Positions 1 to 8,331 are shown, numbered from the stretch's first letter. The stretch: DNA of 42,817 bases from Streptomyces bambusae (GCF_019400985.1 NZ_WTFF01000020.1:1-42817), one strand, 5' to 3'. The notes: generated by a model not told the origin, from the sequence alone. Numbers and translations: made by a program.

Positions 1-18
1 ATCCTCCTAGGCCCATCC

Positions 19-651
19 CTACACCCCAGCACCACAAACACCACACACGCGAGAGGACCGTCGCCGGCGTAGCTTAAGATCGCAGCCCCCCCCGGGCCCG
101 TGACACAGCCCCCCGCGGCCCCCGCCCCGCCGGTACCCCGCCAGGACCAGGGCTACGGCCCCGGCAGCACACAGCCCCGCGCCGACGGCCGCCCAGTGGC
201 CGGGGACCCCCAGGGCGAGCGCGGCCGCAGCCCAGGCGACCAGCGCCGGCCCGACCAACCGCAGGTCCAGCGGACGCTCGGCGGGTGAACCTTCCCCGGC
301 GGCCCCCTCGCGGGGCGGACCCTCTCCGGGCAGCCCCCGGCTCAGGGCCTCCTCGCGGGCCGGACCCTCGCTTTTTGCACCCTCACGGGGCGGCCCCTCG
401 CCGAGCGCGTTCTCGCGGGGCGGGCCCTCGACGAGGGTGCCCTCGCGGGGCGCACCTTCGCTGAACAGCCCCTTCGGGGGCGGACCCTCGCGGTGCGAGC
501 CCTCGCGGGGCGGAACCTCGTGGCGCGAGTCCTCGTGGGGCGGTCCCTCAACAAGCGCACCCTCGCTGGGCGGATCCTGCCAGGGCGGATCCTGCCGGGG
601 CGGATCCTGCCGGGGCGGATCCTGCCGGGGCGGATCCTCGGGGGGCTTCAC
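19..651 (-). CDS. comEC: ComEC N-terminal fragment, interrupted near the window edge
   Basis: ComEC is the polytopic membrane channel that imports single-stranded DNA. Only the first part is visible. The GTG start at 651 overlaps the comEA stop as GTGA, the normal comEA-comEC arrangement. Residues 1 to about 125 are a hydrophilic Pro/Glu/Arg-rich tail made by a 15-bp repeat (PPRQD units). One hydrophobic stretch follows (LVGPALVAWAAAALALGVPG, then a second Ala/Val-rich run), as expected for the first ComEC helices. After about residue 172 the protein turns into an unconvincing Arg/Cys-rich run and stops at 19. The change coincides with a run of eight C at about 86-93 and with DNA that does not look like Streptomyces coding sequence. 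I read this as a frameshift, a real disruption or a contig-edge artefact; the sequence alone cannot decide. Confidence 0.6.
   Translation of the reverse strand: MKPPEDPPRQDPPRQDPPRQDPPWQDPPSEGALVEGPPHEDSRHEVPPREGSHREGPPPKGLFSEGAPREGTLVEGPPRENALGEGPPREGAKSEGPAREEALSRGLPGEGPPREGAAGEGSPAERPLDLRLVGPALVAWAAAALALGVPGHWAAVGAGLCAAGAVALVLAGYRRGGGRGGLCHGPGGGCDLKLRRRRSSRVCGVCGAGV
571..645. repeat. 15-bp tandem repeat in the comEC 5' end
   Basis: The unit CGGATCCTGCCGGGG starts at 571, 586, 601 and 616, with a degenerate fifth copy from 631. Read on the minus strand it encodes PPRQD pentapeptides. A looser form of the same 15-bp period (CCCTCGCGGGGCGGA-like) extends back to about 300 and makes the EGPPRE-rich part of the tail. 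The array stays in frame because the unit is a multiple of three. Confidence 0.85.
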
Positions 652-2108
652 AGCCGGACCAGCGGGCGCAGCTCGGCGAACCGCCGTTCGCCGATGCCGG
701 TGACTTGCCGCAGGTCCTCGACCGAGCGGAAGCCGCCGCGGGCGGTGCGGAAGTCCACGATGTGCCGGGCGAGGACCGGGCCCACGCCGGGCAGCCCGTC
801 CAGTTGCTCCACGGTGGCGCTGGCGAGGCTGAGCGGCCCGGGGGCGCCGCCCGCGCCGGGTCCGGGCGGCGCGGCCGCCCCTGACGGCGGCGCGGGGGCT
901 CCGACCAGGACCTGCTCGCCGTCGACGAGCACACGGGCCAGATTGAGCCCGGTGGTGTCCGTGCCTGGCCGGGCTCCGCCAGCGGCGGCGAGGGCGTCCG
1001 CCACCCGCGAACCGGCGGGCAGCCGCCGCACGCCCGGGTCCCGGACCTTGCCGCTGACGTCCACGACGACGGGGCTACCGGCGGTGGCGGACGGGGCCGG
1101 CCCGGGTGGGCGGTCGCCGGAGTCGCTGGCGGCCACGGCGACCGGGGTGACGGCGGCCGGTGCGGTCACCGGCTGCGGGCGGGCCGACCAGTACTGCTGG
1201 GCGGCGACACCGAGTCCCACGACGAGGAGCACGGCCATGGCACCCAGCGGGCGCCGCTCCAGTCCGCACCGGCTCTGGAGCCACAGCGGCAGCCGCTCGC
1301 GCAGGGCGAGACGGGCGGCCTCCGCCCGGCCCAGAGGCGGCACCTCGCCAGGGGCCGGCGCCTCGCCAAGGGTCGGCGCCTCGCCAAGGGCCGACGTCGG
1401 GGCGCTGCGCGAGGGCGACGCACTCACGGTGGCCCCGGTCCGCGCCGCGCCGACGGCTGACGGTGAGGGGACAGCGGGTGAGGGGACAGAGGATGGCGGG
1501 ACCGCGGACGGCGGGGCCTCGGATGGTGGGACCCGGGACGGCGGGACCCGGGACGGCGGAACCGAGGGTGACGGGACCGAGGATGGCAGGACCGCGAACC
1601 ACGGGGCCTCAGATGGCGGGACCCGGGACGGCGGGACCGAGGGTGATGGGACCGCGGATGACGGGACCGAGGGCGGCAAGACCCCGGTTGGACGGACAGA
1701 GGGCGGCCGGACCCGGGCCGGCGCGACCGGGCGTGACGCGGCCAGGATTGACGCAACCGAGCGTGGCAGGACGCCGGTCGGCCGGACAGAGGCTGGCCGG
1801 ACCCGGGACGGAACGGCCGGGGACGGCCCGGCCAGGGGTGGCGCGACCGGGGACGGTGCGGCCAGGGACGGTGCGACTGGGCGTGGTGCGGCCGGGGACG
1901 GCACGGCCTGGGTCGGTGGGGGTGGGGCGTGGCCGGGTAGCAAGGTCTCGGCGCGGCGGCGTACGGTCGCTGCCGCGAGGTCCGTACGGATGCGGGAGCG
2001 GGTGCGGCGGTGCCGCAGCCGCCCTTCGGAGGAGAGGGCCCGGCCGGGGCCGCTGGTGGCGCCGGCAGGCCTGGCGGTGGTGCGCGTACGCAGCTGTCGA
2101 TTCGTCAT
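648..2108 (-). CDS. comEA: ComEA, DNA-binding competence-type protein
   Basis: A membrane-anchored DNA receptor of the ComEA family, about 486 residues from the ATG at 2108. A GTG at 2195 would add 29 residues, but MTNRQLRTRT reads like a natural start. Layout: a basic N-terminus; a long Pro/Ser/Val/Arg low-complexity insert at about 60-230, made by 15-bp repeats; a membrane helix at about 286-306 (AMAVLLVVGLGVAA); an SLBB domain at about 340-400 (VVVDVSGKVRDPGVRRLPAG); and a C-terminal helix-hairpin-helix domain from about 426 (LPGVGPVLARHIVDFR, then VTGIGERRF). It is far longer than B. subtilis ComEA because of the insert. It is translationally coupled to comEC. Streptomyces is not generally regarded as naturally competent, so the role of this pair there is open. 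Confidence 0.9.
   Translation of the reverse strand: MTNRQLRTRTTARPAGATSGPGRALSSEGRLRHRRTRSRIRTDLAAATVRRRAETLLPGHAPPPPTQAVPSPAAPRPVAPSLAAPSPVAPPLAGPSPAVPSRVRPASVRPTGVLPRSVASILAASRPVAPARVRPPSVRPTGVLPPSVPSSAVPSPSVPPSRVPPSEAPWFAVLPSSVPSPSVPPSRVPPSRVPPSEAPPSAVPPSSVPSPAVPSPSAVGAARTGATVSASPSRSAPTSALGEAPTLGEAPAPGEVPPLGRAEAARLALRERLPLWLQSRCGLERRPLGAMAVLLVVGLGVAAQQYWSARPQPVTAPAAVTPVAVAASDSGDRPPGPAPSATAGSPVVVDVSGKVRDPGVRRLPAGSRVADALAAAGGARPGTDTTGLNLARVLVDGEQVLVGAPAPPSGAAAPPGPGAGGAPGPLSLASATVEQLDGLPGVGPVLARHIVDFRTARGGFRSVEDLRQVTGIGERRFAELRPLVRL
1340..1930. repeat. 15-bp degenerate tandem repeats inside comEA
   Basis: From about 1490 to 1930 the DNA is a string of 15-mers close to GACGGCGGGACCCGG (for example at 1536 and 1551). 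On the minus strand they encode VPPSR/VPPSE/APPSA-type pentapeptides. A separate short array of 16-18-bp units containing GGCGCCTCGCCAAGGG lies at about 1340-1390. Both are in frame and expand the cytoplasmic low-complexity tail. Confidence 0.8.
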
Positions 2109-2218
2109 GCCGACGACGGTAGGGGCGAGCACCGACCCGCGTTCGGAAGCCTGAATTCCGGTGGATGGGCGGGCGGTTGTGGATAATCCGGTCACCCGTT
2201 CCGGTGAACGGCGGCAGT

Positions 2219-2248
2219 CAGCGCAAATCAGCGTGGATCAGCGTGGAG
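2219..2248. repeat. Three 10-bp direct repeats at the degV stop
   Basis: TCAGCGCAAA, TCAGCGTGGA and TCAGCGTGGA lie head to tail. On the minus strand each unit supplies a TGA. Because they are 10 bp apart, the three stops fall in three different frames; the first one read is the degV stop. Confidence 0.7.
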
Positions 2249-3083
2249 AGACGACCGCTGCCAGCAGGCCCGGGCCGGTGTGCGCGCCGATGACCGCGCC
2301 GACCTCGCTGACGTGCAGCTCCACCAAGCCGGGGATGCGTTCGCGGAACCGTTCGGCGAGCTTCTCCGCACGGTCGGGTGCGGCGAGGTGGTGCACGGCC
2401 ACGTCCACGCTGCCCGTGCCGGCCCGCTCCACCGCCAGTTCCTCGAGCCGGGCGATGGCCTTGGAGGCCGTCCGTACCTTCTCCAGCATCTCGATACGGC
2501 CGCCGTCGAGGGTCAGCAGCGGCTTGACCGCGAGCGCGGAGCCCAGGAGGGCCTGTGCGGCGCCGATCCGGCCGCCGCGGCGCAGGTAGTCGAGGGTGTC
2601 GACGTAGAAGAACGCGGACATGCCGGCGGCGCGCTTCTCGGCGGCCGCCACGGCCTCGTCGGGCGAGCCGCCGGCCTCGGCGGTCTCGGCGGCGGCCAGG
2701 GCGCAGAAGCCGAGGGCCATGGCGACCATGCCGGTGTCGACGACGTGGACGGGGACGGGCGCGGTGCGGGCCGCGAGGACGGCGGCGTCGTAGGTCCCGG
2801 AGAACTCGGCGGAGAGGTGCAGGCTGACGATGCCGGTCGCGCCGGCGTCCGCGGCCGCCCGGTAGGCCCGGACGAAGTCCTCGGGGCTGGGGCGGGACGT
2901 GGTGACGGGACGGCGCTTCTGGAGGGCGGCGGCGAGGCTGCGGGCGGAGATCTCGGTGCCCTCTTCGAGGGCCTCGTCGCCGAGCACCACGGTCAGCGGG
3001 ACGGAGGTGATCCCGTGCCGCGCCATTGCCTGTTGGGGCAGATAGGCCGTGGAATCGGTGACGATCGCGACATGGCGGGACAT
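2238..3083 (-). CDS. DegV family fatty-acid-binding protein
   Basis: A DegV protein of 281 residues, the usual family size. DegV/FakB proteins bind one fatty acid, which in Firmicutes is presented to the kinase FakA; the partner in Streptomyces is not evident here. Visible signatures are the N-terminal strand and acidic-Ser motif (VAIVTDSTAYLP), the second-lobe motif LHLSAEFSGTYDAA, FFYVDTLDYLRRGGRIG and a C-terminal VGAVIGAHTGPGL. The start is set at the ATG at 3083 because the motif begins immediately after it; the upstream in-frame extension is not conserved-looking. The stop is embedded in a 10-bp repeat. It lies 129 bp upstream of comEA on the same strand. Confidence 0.88.
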   Translation of the reverse strand: MSRHVAIVTDSTAYLPQQAMARHGITSVPLTVVLGDEALEEGTEISARSLAAALQKRRPVTTSRPSPEDFVRAYRAAADAGATGIVSLHLSAEFSGTYDAAVLAARTAPVPVHVVDTGMVAMALGFCALAAAETAEAGGSPDEAVAAAEKRAAGMSAFFYVDTLDYLRRGGRIGAAQALLGSALAVKPLLTLDGGRIEMLEKVRTASKAIARLEELAVERAGTGSVDVAVHHLAAPDRAEKLAERFRERIPGLVELHVSEVGAVIGAHTGPGLLAAVVSPR

Positions 3084-3540
3084 GAGGCGGAGGGTACCGC
3101 CAGTGAGGGGCTTGCGGCAGCTCAGGCTGTCCGCTGCGCGGGCCGTTCCCCCCACCCCGCCCCCTCCCGAAGACGGGCTCCGCCCGGACCCTACCGGGGC
3201 TCCGCGCCCCCGGAGCGCCGCCCCGCGGGCTCCGGCGGGATACGCCAGCGGGCTGCGCCCGCACCCCCGGGGAGCTCCGCACCGGCGCCCCTCCGGGGCT
3301 TCGCCCCTTCCCCGCGAAGCGGGGCACCGTGCCCCGCCCGGCTCACGGCCGGGCGGTGCCGCCGGCCGACGCCGTGGGTGCCGCGGCCGGGCGGCACCAA
3401 CCCGCCGCGTGCCAAGGAGACCGTCTCCTCGATGCTCCGCCGGGCAGCTCCCTCCGGCCGAGCAGGGCCCGCGGGGCCGCTCCGCACCCCCGAACCCCCG
3501 AACTCCCGAACCCCGAACCCCGCTCCGCCCCAGCCCCGTC
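3084..3540. other. Long non-coding gap with GC hairpins and a short repeat
   Basis: No credible gene is seen in these 457 bp. The sequence has many short C/G hairpins of the GGGGCTCCGCGCCCC kind that are common between Streptomyces genes. At about 3486-3531 it has a run of near-identical CGAACCCC/CGAACTCC units. Transcription from the upstream gene (stop at 3541) probably ends in this stretch. Confidence 0.5.
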
Positions 3541-4326
3541 TCAGGTGGTCGTCTCCGGGCGGGTGGTCTTCGTCCACGGGTACGGGGATGCGGGGCGGGA
3601 GGCGTCCAGGGCCGGGCGGCGCGGGTCCGGGGCGGTGGGCGGCGGCGGAGTGGGGGCCGTCGTCGGCGACGGCGTGGTCGGGGTCGTCGTCTGCGACGGC
3701 GCGTTCGGGGCCGGCGACGGCGAAGGCGCGGACGCCGCAGGTCCCGGGGCCGGGGCGGAGGGTGCGGCCGACGGGGGCTGCTGGACCGACCAGTCGCGCA
3801 GGGCCGTGGACTCGACCTCGATCTCGGACGACAGCAGCGAGAGCTCGTCGTCCGAGAAGCGGCGGGCCCGGTCGTGTACCGCCCAGCGCAGGGAGTCCGC
3901 GGACTGTGTGATCCGCTGCGTGCGCTCCCGCAGCTCCGGCAGGCGCTGCGCGAGGTTGCCCTTGTCCGGCTCCTGCTCCAGCCGCTTCAGCTCGTCGTCC
4001 AGCTCGCGGCCGTGCGCGCTCAGGCGCTCGAAGAGGCTGAGGGACTCCTGCAGCGACGCGTCCGTGCGCACTCCCTGGTGAAGTGCCTCCTGGGTGGCCC
4101 GCATGGACGTCCGCAGGTCCAGCCGCAGCTGCGCCAGCGTGCCCGCCGTGCCGATCTGGCCGAAGCTCTTCGCCCGGAGCGAGGCGTCCTCGACCGTGCG
4201 CCGCGCCTGGGTCACCGTGCGCTCCACGCCCCGCTTCGCCGCCCCCACCACCTTGACCGTGGCGTACACCCCTAGGCCGACCAGGGCCAGCAGCATCAGC
4301 GCGAAGATGATCAACGCGGCCTCCAT
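3541..4326 (-). CDS. Membrane-anchored coiled-coil protein of unknown function
   Basis: A 261-residue protein I cannot assign to a characterised family; conserved in this position in Streptomyces as far as I recall. The ATG at 4326 is chosen because it follows a good ribosome site (GGGGAGAGGG, 6 bases upstream) and starts directly at a membrane helix (residues 4-26, AALIIFALMLLALVGLGVYA). Residues about 30-185 are charged and helical with heptad character (ERLSAHGRELDDELKRLEQE), so probably a coiled coil. Residues about 195-261 are Pro/Ser/Thr/Ala-rich and probably disordered. The orientation of the soluble part cannot be told with confidence. It lies downstream of leuS but is separated from it by a terminator-like hairpin. 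Confidence 0.75.
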   Translation of the reverse strand: MEAALIIFALMLLALVGLGVYATVKVVGAAKRGVERTVTQARRTVEDASLRAKSFGQIGTAGTLAQLRLDLRTSMRATQEALHQGVRTDASLQESLSLFERLSAHGRELDDELKRLEQEPDKGNLAQRLPELRERTQRITQSADSLRWAVHDRARRFSDDELSLLSSEIEVESTALRDWSVQQPPSAAPSAPAPGPAASAPSPSPAPNAPSQTTTPTTPSPTTAPTPPPPTAPDPRRPALDASRPASPYPWTKTTRPETTT

Positions 4327-4397
4327 GGCGGTCCCTCTCCCCTGCTCCGTCGCCTGGGCACTCCCGGGCCTCAGGCTTCCCCTCCACCGTAAACGCA

Positions 4398-4440
4398 ACG
4401 GGCAGGTCAGGGGTTCCAGATGGACCCCCAACCTGCCCGT
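4398..4440 (-). terminator. Terminator-like hairpin after leuS
   Basis: The arms ACGGGCAGGT and ACCTGCCCGT (4398-4407 and 4431-4440) are perfectly complementary, with extra G/C pairs inside. It sits between the leuS stop and the next minus-strand gene. There is no T-run, as is usual for Streptomyces, so it could act in either direction. Confidence 0.6.
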
Positions 4441-4501
4441 ACGGGACAACCCCTAGCCGCCCCCGGCCGGGTCGGCCGCGTGCCCGACGGCAGCCCGGCG
4501 A

Positions 4502-4564
4502 CAGCCCGCCAGCCGCCAGCCGCCGGCCGTCAGCCGTCAGCTGTCAGCCGTCAGCCCGCCAGCG
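4502..4564. repeat. Heptamer tandem repeat just after leuS
   Basis: About nine consecutive 7-bp units of the form CCAGCCG/TCAGCCG/TCAGCTG run up to three bases short of the leuS stop codon. It is non-coding. It may be length-variable between strains. Confidence 0.75.
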
Positions 4565-4567
4565 GCC

Positions 4568-7438
4568 TCAGACGACCACGTTCACCAGCTTCGGCGCGCG
4601 CACGATCACCTTGCGGATCTCGGCCCCGCCGATCGCCGCCACCACGGCCTCGTCCGACAGCGCCAGCTGCTCCAGGTCCGCCTCGGAGATCGTCGGCGGC
4701 ACCTCCAGGCGCGCCTTGACCTTGCCCTTGATCTGCACGACGCAGGTCACCGTCTCGTCCACGACGTACGCCGGGTCCGCCACCGGGAAGTCCTGGTGGA
4801 CGACCGAGCCGGTGTGGCCCAGGCGGTGCCACAGCTCCTCCGCGATGTGCGGGGCCAGCGGGGCGACCAGCAGGACCAGCCGCTCGGCCACCGAGCGCTC
4901 CAGCGGGCGGCCCGCCTTCGTCAGGGTGTTGTTCAGCTCGGTGATCTTGGCGATGGCGGTGTTGAAGCGCAGGCCCGCCATGTCCGAGCCGGCCCCGTCG
5001 ATCGCCTTGTGCAGCGCGCGCAGGGTGTCCTCGCCCGGCTCCGCGTCCACGACGGTGACGGCGCCCGTCTCCTCGTCGACGATGTTGCGCCACAGGCGCT
5101 GCAGCAGCCGGTACTGGCCGACCACGGCGCGGGTGTCCCACGGGCGGGAGACGTCCAGCGGGCCCATCGCCATCTCGTACAGGCGCAGCGTGTCGGCGCC
5201 GTACTCCTCGCAGATGGTCTCCGGCGTGACGGCGTTCTTCAGGGACTTGCCCATCTTGCCCAGCTCGCGCTTGACCGGCTCGCCCTGGAAGAAGAACTTG
5301 CCGTCGCGCTCCTCGACCTCCGTGGCCGTGACCGGGAAGCCGCGCTCGTCGCGGTAGACGTAGGCCTGGATCATGCCCTGGTTGAACAGCCTGTGGAACG
5401 GCTCCGCCGAGGAGACGTGGCCCAGGTCGAACAGCACCTTGGACCAGAAGCGGGCGTACAGCAGGTGCAGCACCGCGTGCTCGGCGCCGCCCACGTACAG
5501 GTCGACACCGCCGTGCGGGGCGCTCTCGCGCGGGCCCATCCAGTACTGCTCGACGGCCGGGTCGACCAGCGCGGACTCGTTGTGCGGGTCCAGGTAGCGC
5601 AGCTCGTACCAGCAGGAGCCGGCCCAGTTCGGCATGGTGTTGGTCTCGCGCCGGTACGGGCGGACTCCGCGTCCGTCGCCCAGGTCCAGCTCGACGTTGA
5701 CCCAGTCGGCCTTGCGGGACAGCGGGGTCTCCGGCTGGGAGTCCGCGTCGTCCGGCTCGAAGGTGCGCGGCGAGTAGTCCTCGACCTCCGGCAGCTCCAG
5801 CGGCAGCATCGACTCGGGCAGGGAGTGCGCGACGCCGTCCTCGTCGTAGACGATCGGGAAGGGCTCGCCCCAGTAGCGCTGCCGGCTGAACAGCCAGTCG
5901 CGCAGCCGGAAGTTGACCGTGCCCGCGCCGATGCCGCGCTCGGCCAGCCACTCGGTGATGGCGGCCTTGGCCTCCGCCACGCCCAGGCCGTCCAGGGAGA
6001 TCCCGGCGCCCGTGGAGTTGACCAGGGCGGCGTCGTACGAGACGAACGCGTCGTCCCACTCCGCCGGGTCGGTGCCGCGGCCGTCGGTCGGGGCGACCAC
6101 GCAGCGCATCGGCAGCTCGAAGGCGCGCGCGAACTCGAAGTCGCGGCTGTCGTGCGCCGGCACGGCCATGATCGCGCCGGTGCCGTAGCCCATCAGCACG
6201 TAGTCGGCGATGAAGACCGGGACTTTCTCGCCGCTGACCGGGTTGACGGCGTACTCGCCGGTGAAGACACCGGTCTTGTCCTTGGCCTCGGCCTGCCGCT
6301 CGACGTCGGACTTGGCGGCGGCCTGCTTGCGGTACTCCGCGACGGCCTCGGCCGGGGTGGCGTGCCCGCCGGTCCACACCTGGTGGGTGCCCTCGGGCCA
6401 GGCGGCCGGGATGAACTTCTCCACCAACGGGTGCTCGGGCGCCAGCACCATGTAGGTGGCACCGAACAGCGTGTCGGGGCGGGTGGTGAAGACGGTGACG
6501 GCCTCGTCGCCCAGCGCGAAGTCGACGCGGGCGCCCTCGGAGCGGCCGATCCAGTTGCGCTGCTGCAGCTTGATGGCCTCGGGCCAGTCCAGCGCGTCCA
6601 GGTCGTCCAGCAGGCGGTCCGCGTAGGCGGTGATCCGCATGTTCCACTGGCTCAGCTTGGCCTTGAAGACGGGGAAGTTGCCGCGCTCGGACCGGCCGTC
6701 GGCGGTGACCTCCTCGTTGGCCAGCACGGTGCCCAGGCCGGGGCACCAGTTGACGGGCGCGTCGGAGGCGTACGCCAGCCGGTAGCCGTTCAGTACGTCG
6801 GCCCGCTCGGCGGCGGTCAGGTCGGCCCAGGCGCGGCCTCCGGGGACCTCGCGGGAGCCGGTCTCGAAGGCGGTGACCAGCTCGGCGATCGGGCGGGCCT
6901 TCGCGGCCTCGGTGTCGTACCAGGAGTTGTAGATCTGCAGGAAGATCCACTGGGTCCACTTGTAGTAGTCCGGGTCGATCGTCGCGAACGAGCGGCGCTT
7001 GTCGTGGCCCAGGCCCAGCCGGCGCAGCTGCGCCTTCATGTTCTCGATGTTCGCCTCGGTGGACACCCGCGGGTGGGTGCCGGTCTGCACGGCGTACTGC
7101 TCCGCCGGCAGGCCGAAGGCGTCGAAGCCCAGCGTGTGCAGGACGTTGTGGCCGGTCATCCGCTGGTGGCGGGCGTAGACGTCGGTGGCGATGTACCCCA
7201 GCGGGTGGCCGACGTGCAGGCCCGCACCGGACGGGTACGGGAACATGTCCATGATGAACTTCTTGGGCCGCGCGACGACCGCGGGGTCACCCGCCAGGTC
7301 ACCGGTCGGGTTCGGGGCCTCGTACGTCCCCTCCGCGTCCCATACGTCCTGCCAGCGTGCCTCGATGTCGGCGGCCATCGCAGCCGTGTAACGGTGCGCC
7401 TCGGCCGCCTCGGTGGCCGGGGTGTTCGTCTCGCTCAT
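4568..7438 (-). CDS. leuS: Leucyl-tRNA synthetase
   Basis: A class I aminoacyl-tRNA synthetase that charges tRNA-Leu with leucine in the cytoplasm; 956 residues, normal for an actinobacterial LeuRS. Visible signatures are the HIGH-type motif in [16 protein letters not shown] near residue 70, a CP1 editing insertion (roughly 250-470, with [20 protein letters not shown]), the KMSKS-type loop GKMGKSLKN near residue 720, and an anticodon-binding and C-terminal domain ending [13 protein letters not shown]. The start is the ATG at 7438 ([13 protein letters not shown]); an upstream in-frame start would run into the leader terminator and is rejected. It is preceded by a leader-peptide attenuator, so expression should rise when charged tRNA-Leu is scarce. 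Confidence 0.97.
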   Translation of the reverse strand: MSETNTPATEAAEAHRYTAAMAADIEARWQDVWDAEGTYEAPNPTGDLAGDPAVVARPKKFIMDMFPYPSGAGLHVGHPLGYIATDVYARHQRMTGHNVLHTLGFDAFGLPAEQYAVQTGTHPRVSTEANIENMKAQLRRLGLGHDKRRSFATIDPDYYKWTQWIFLQIYNSWYDTEAAKARPIAELVTAFETGSREVPGGRAWADLTAAERADVLNGYRLAYASDAPVNWCPGLGTVLANEEVTADGRSERGNFPVFKAKLSQWNMRITAYADRLLDDLDALDWPEAIKLQQRNWIGRSEGARVDFALGDEAVTVFTTRPDTLFGATYMVLAPEHPLVEKFIPAAWPEGTHQVWTGGHATPAEAVAEYRKQAAAKSDVERQAEAKDKTGVFTGEYAVNPVSGEKVPVFIADYVLMGYGTGAIMAVPAHDSRDFEFARAFELPMRCVVAPTDGRGTDPAEWDDAFVSYDAALVNSTGAGISLDGLGVAEAKAAITEWLAERGIGAGTVNFRLRDWLFSRQRYWGEPFPIVYDEDGVAHSLPESMLPLELPEVEDYSPRTFEPDDADSQPETPLSRKADWVNVELDLGDGRGVRPYRRETNTMPNWAGSCWYELRYLDPHNESALVDPAVEQYWMGPRESAPHGGVDLYVGGAEHAVLHLLYARFWSKVLFDLGHVSSAEPFHRLFNQGMIQAYVYRDERGFPVTATEVEERDGKFFFQGEPVKRELGKMGKSLKNAVTPETICEEYGADTLRLYEMAMGPLDVSRPWDTRAVVGQYRLLQRLWRNIVDEETGAVTVVDAEPGEDTLRALHKAIDGAGSDMAGLRFNTAIAKITELNNTLTKAGRPLERSVAERLVLLVAPLAPHIAEELWHRLGHTGSVVHQDFPVADPAYVVDETVTCVVQIKGKVKARLEVPPTISEADLEQLALSDEAVVAAIGGAEIRKVIVRAPKLVNVVV

Positions 7439-7487
7439 GATTCCTACAAGCTCCATCGATCGTCTCTGCCGTCTTCGGCCCCAAACG

Positions 7488-7511
7488 AAAAAACCCCTCG
7501 CACAGGAGGGG
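7488..7511 (-). terminator. Attenuator terminator in the leuS leader
   Basis: On the minus strand a 6-bp G/C-rich stem (arms 7494-7499 and 7506-7511) is followed by six T (7493-7488), about 50 nt before the leuS ATG. It lies between a leucine-rich leader peptide and the gene it leads, so it is best read as a regulated terminator and not the end of an upstream unit. The region between it and the leader stop (7512-7555) is rich in alternative pairing, for example GACCG at 7547 against CGGTC at 7532. Confidence 0.8.
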
Positions 7512-7555
7512 ACGCCGCGCCGGGTCCGACCGGGATCCGTGCCGGTCGGCACTGT

Positions 7556-7594
7556 TCAGCGCGGCTCGGTAAGCAGAAGGCGTACGGCACGCAT
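7556..7594 (-). CDS. leuS leader peptide (leucine attenuator)
   Basis: A 12-residue peptide, MRAVRLLLTEPR. The Leu codons are CTT CTG CTT; CTT is rare in Streptomyces. It has no evident ribosome site, but a TACCCT box ends 7 bases before the ATG, so the transcript may begin at the start codon and be leaderless. Ribosome stalling at the three Leu codons would change folding downstream and prevent the terminator at 7488-7511 from forming. This is classical amino-acid attenuation. I recall leucine leader peptides being predicted for leu genes in Actinobacteria, but cannot confirm this instance. Confidence 0.75.
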   Translation of the reverse strand: MRAVRLLLTEPR

Positions 7595-7601
7595 GGCGCC
7601 C

Positions 7602-7607
7602 AGGGTA
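7602..7607 (-). promoter_or_regulatory. Candidate -10 box for the leuS leader
   Basis: TACCCT on the minus strand lies 7 bases before the leader-peptide ATG, which fits a housekeeping -10 box and a leaderless start. No good -35 box was found at 16-19 bp. Confidence 0.4.
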
Positions 7608-7649
7608 CCGCAGCGGTCACGGGGGCCGCTCGATCGTTCCGTACAACGA

Positions 7650-7682
7650 GAAGCGGGCCACCCGATCCGGGTGGCCCGCTTC
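7650..7682 (-). terminator. Terminator of the first tRNA-Ala gene
   Basis: A perfect 15-bp inverted repeat (GAAGCGGGCCACCCG, loop ATC) begins 8 bases past the tRNA 3' end and ends upstream of the leuS leader. It insulates the leuS leader from tRNA transcription. Confidence 0.85.
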
Positions 7683-7689
7683 TGCACTG

Positions 7690-7762
<73 letters not shown>

Positions 7763-7828
7763 TTGTCCTGCTCGCCGCCTGGCTTCCCGGCCGGTTTCCC
7801 GCTCCGCTCTTCCCTGGCGACACCCAGA

Positions 7829-7856
7829 ACATTACACGGTCATGGCCCAGGACCAA
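7829..7856 (-). promoter_or_regulatory. Candidate promoter of the first tRNA-Ala
   Basis: On the minus strand TTGGTC (7856-7851) and TAATGT (7834-7829) are separated by 16 bp and point at the tRNA about 67 bp downstream. It is in a locally AT-richer stretch. Confidence 0.4.
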
Positions 7857-7966
7857 AAATCGGTTTCACCCATGTCCGATTTGCCGTGACGTGTACGGAT
7901 TCCAGGCCATGGCGCGTCCGGATCTCGGGCCATGATGCGTACGGACAGGCCATGACGCGTACGGTC

Positions 7967-8200
7967 TCAGGCCCGGGCGAAGCTGTAGAAGCGCTTGAGC
8001 GTGCAGTGCTCGTCGAGCAGCCGGCCGTAGATCGGCTCCCCCTCCAGCTCGCGGTACGTCTCGATCGGGTCGCCTTTTATGATCAGCGCCCGCGCGCATT
8101 CCTCGCACCAGTACTGGTAATCGGGGTTCACCGGGTCCATGTCCCGCACGATCGGCGTGCCGTTGTCGCACCAGTCGCACCGCCGTCGGTGTGCACCCAT
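7967..8200 (-). CDS. Small Cys-rich (zinc-ribbon-like) protein
   Basis: A 77-residue protein I cannot name. It has two paired-cysteine knuckles, CDWC at residues 8-11 and CEEC at 32-35, plausible zinc ligands, followed by an acidic stretch and a helical C-terminus (CTLKRFYSFARA) with one more Cys. The ATG at 8200 follows a strong GGAGGGAG ribosome site 10-11 bases upstream. It sits between two tRNA-Ala genes; a terminator (8298-8331) separates it from the upstream tRNA. It looks like one of the small conserved actinobacterial proteins of unknown function. Confidence 0.75.
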   Translation of the reverse strand: MGAHRRRCDWCDNGTPIVRDMDPVNPDYQYWCEECARALIIKGDPIETYRELEGEPIYGRLLDEHCTLKRFYSFARA

Positions 8201-8297
8201 CCGTCAGCGACTCCCTCCCGCGTCGGGCCGTCGTCTCCCCCTCCGGCCGTCCGATTCTGCCATGTCGGTGCGGTGGGGGTCAGCAGGTACAAAGACC

Positions 8298-8331
8298 AAG
8301 GATCCCGCCCCCTGTTGGGGACGGGATCCTT
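8298..8331 (-). terminator. Terminator of the second tRNA-Ala gene
   Basis: An inverted repeat with arms AAGGATCCCGCCCC and GGGGACGGGATCCTT lies just downstream of the tRNA on the minus strand. Confidence 0.85.

Noticed and set aside
290..1930. Pentapeptide-repeat (beta-helix) protein in the com genes
   Set aside because: The 5-residue period is Pro/Ser/Glu/Arg-rich and lacks the central Leu/Phe pattern of the pentapeptide-repeat fold.
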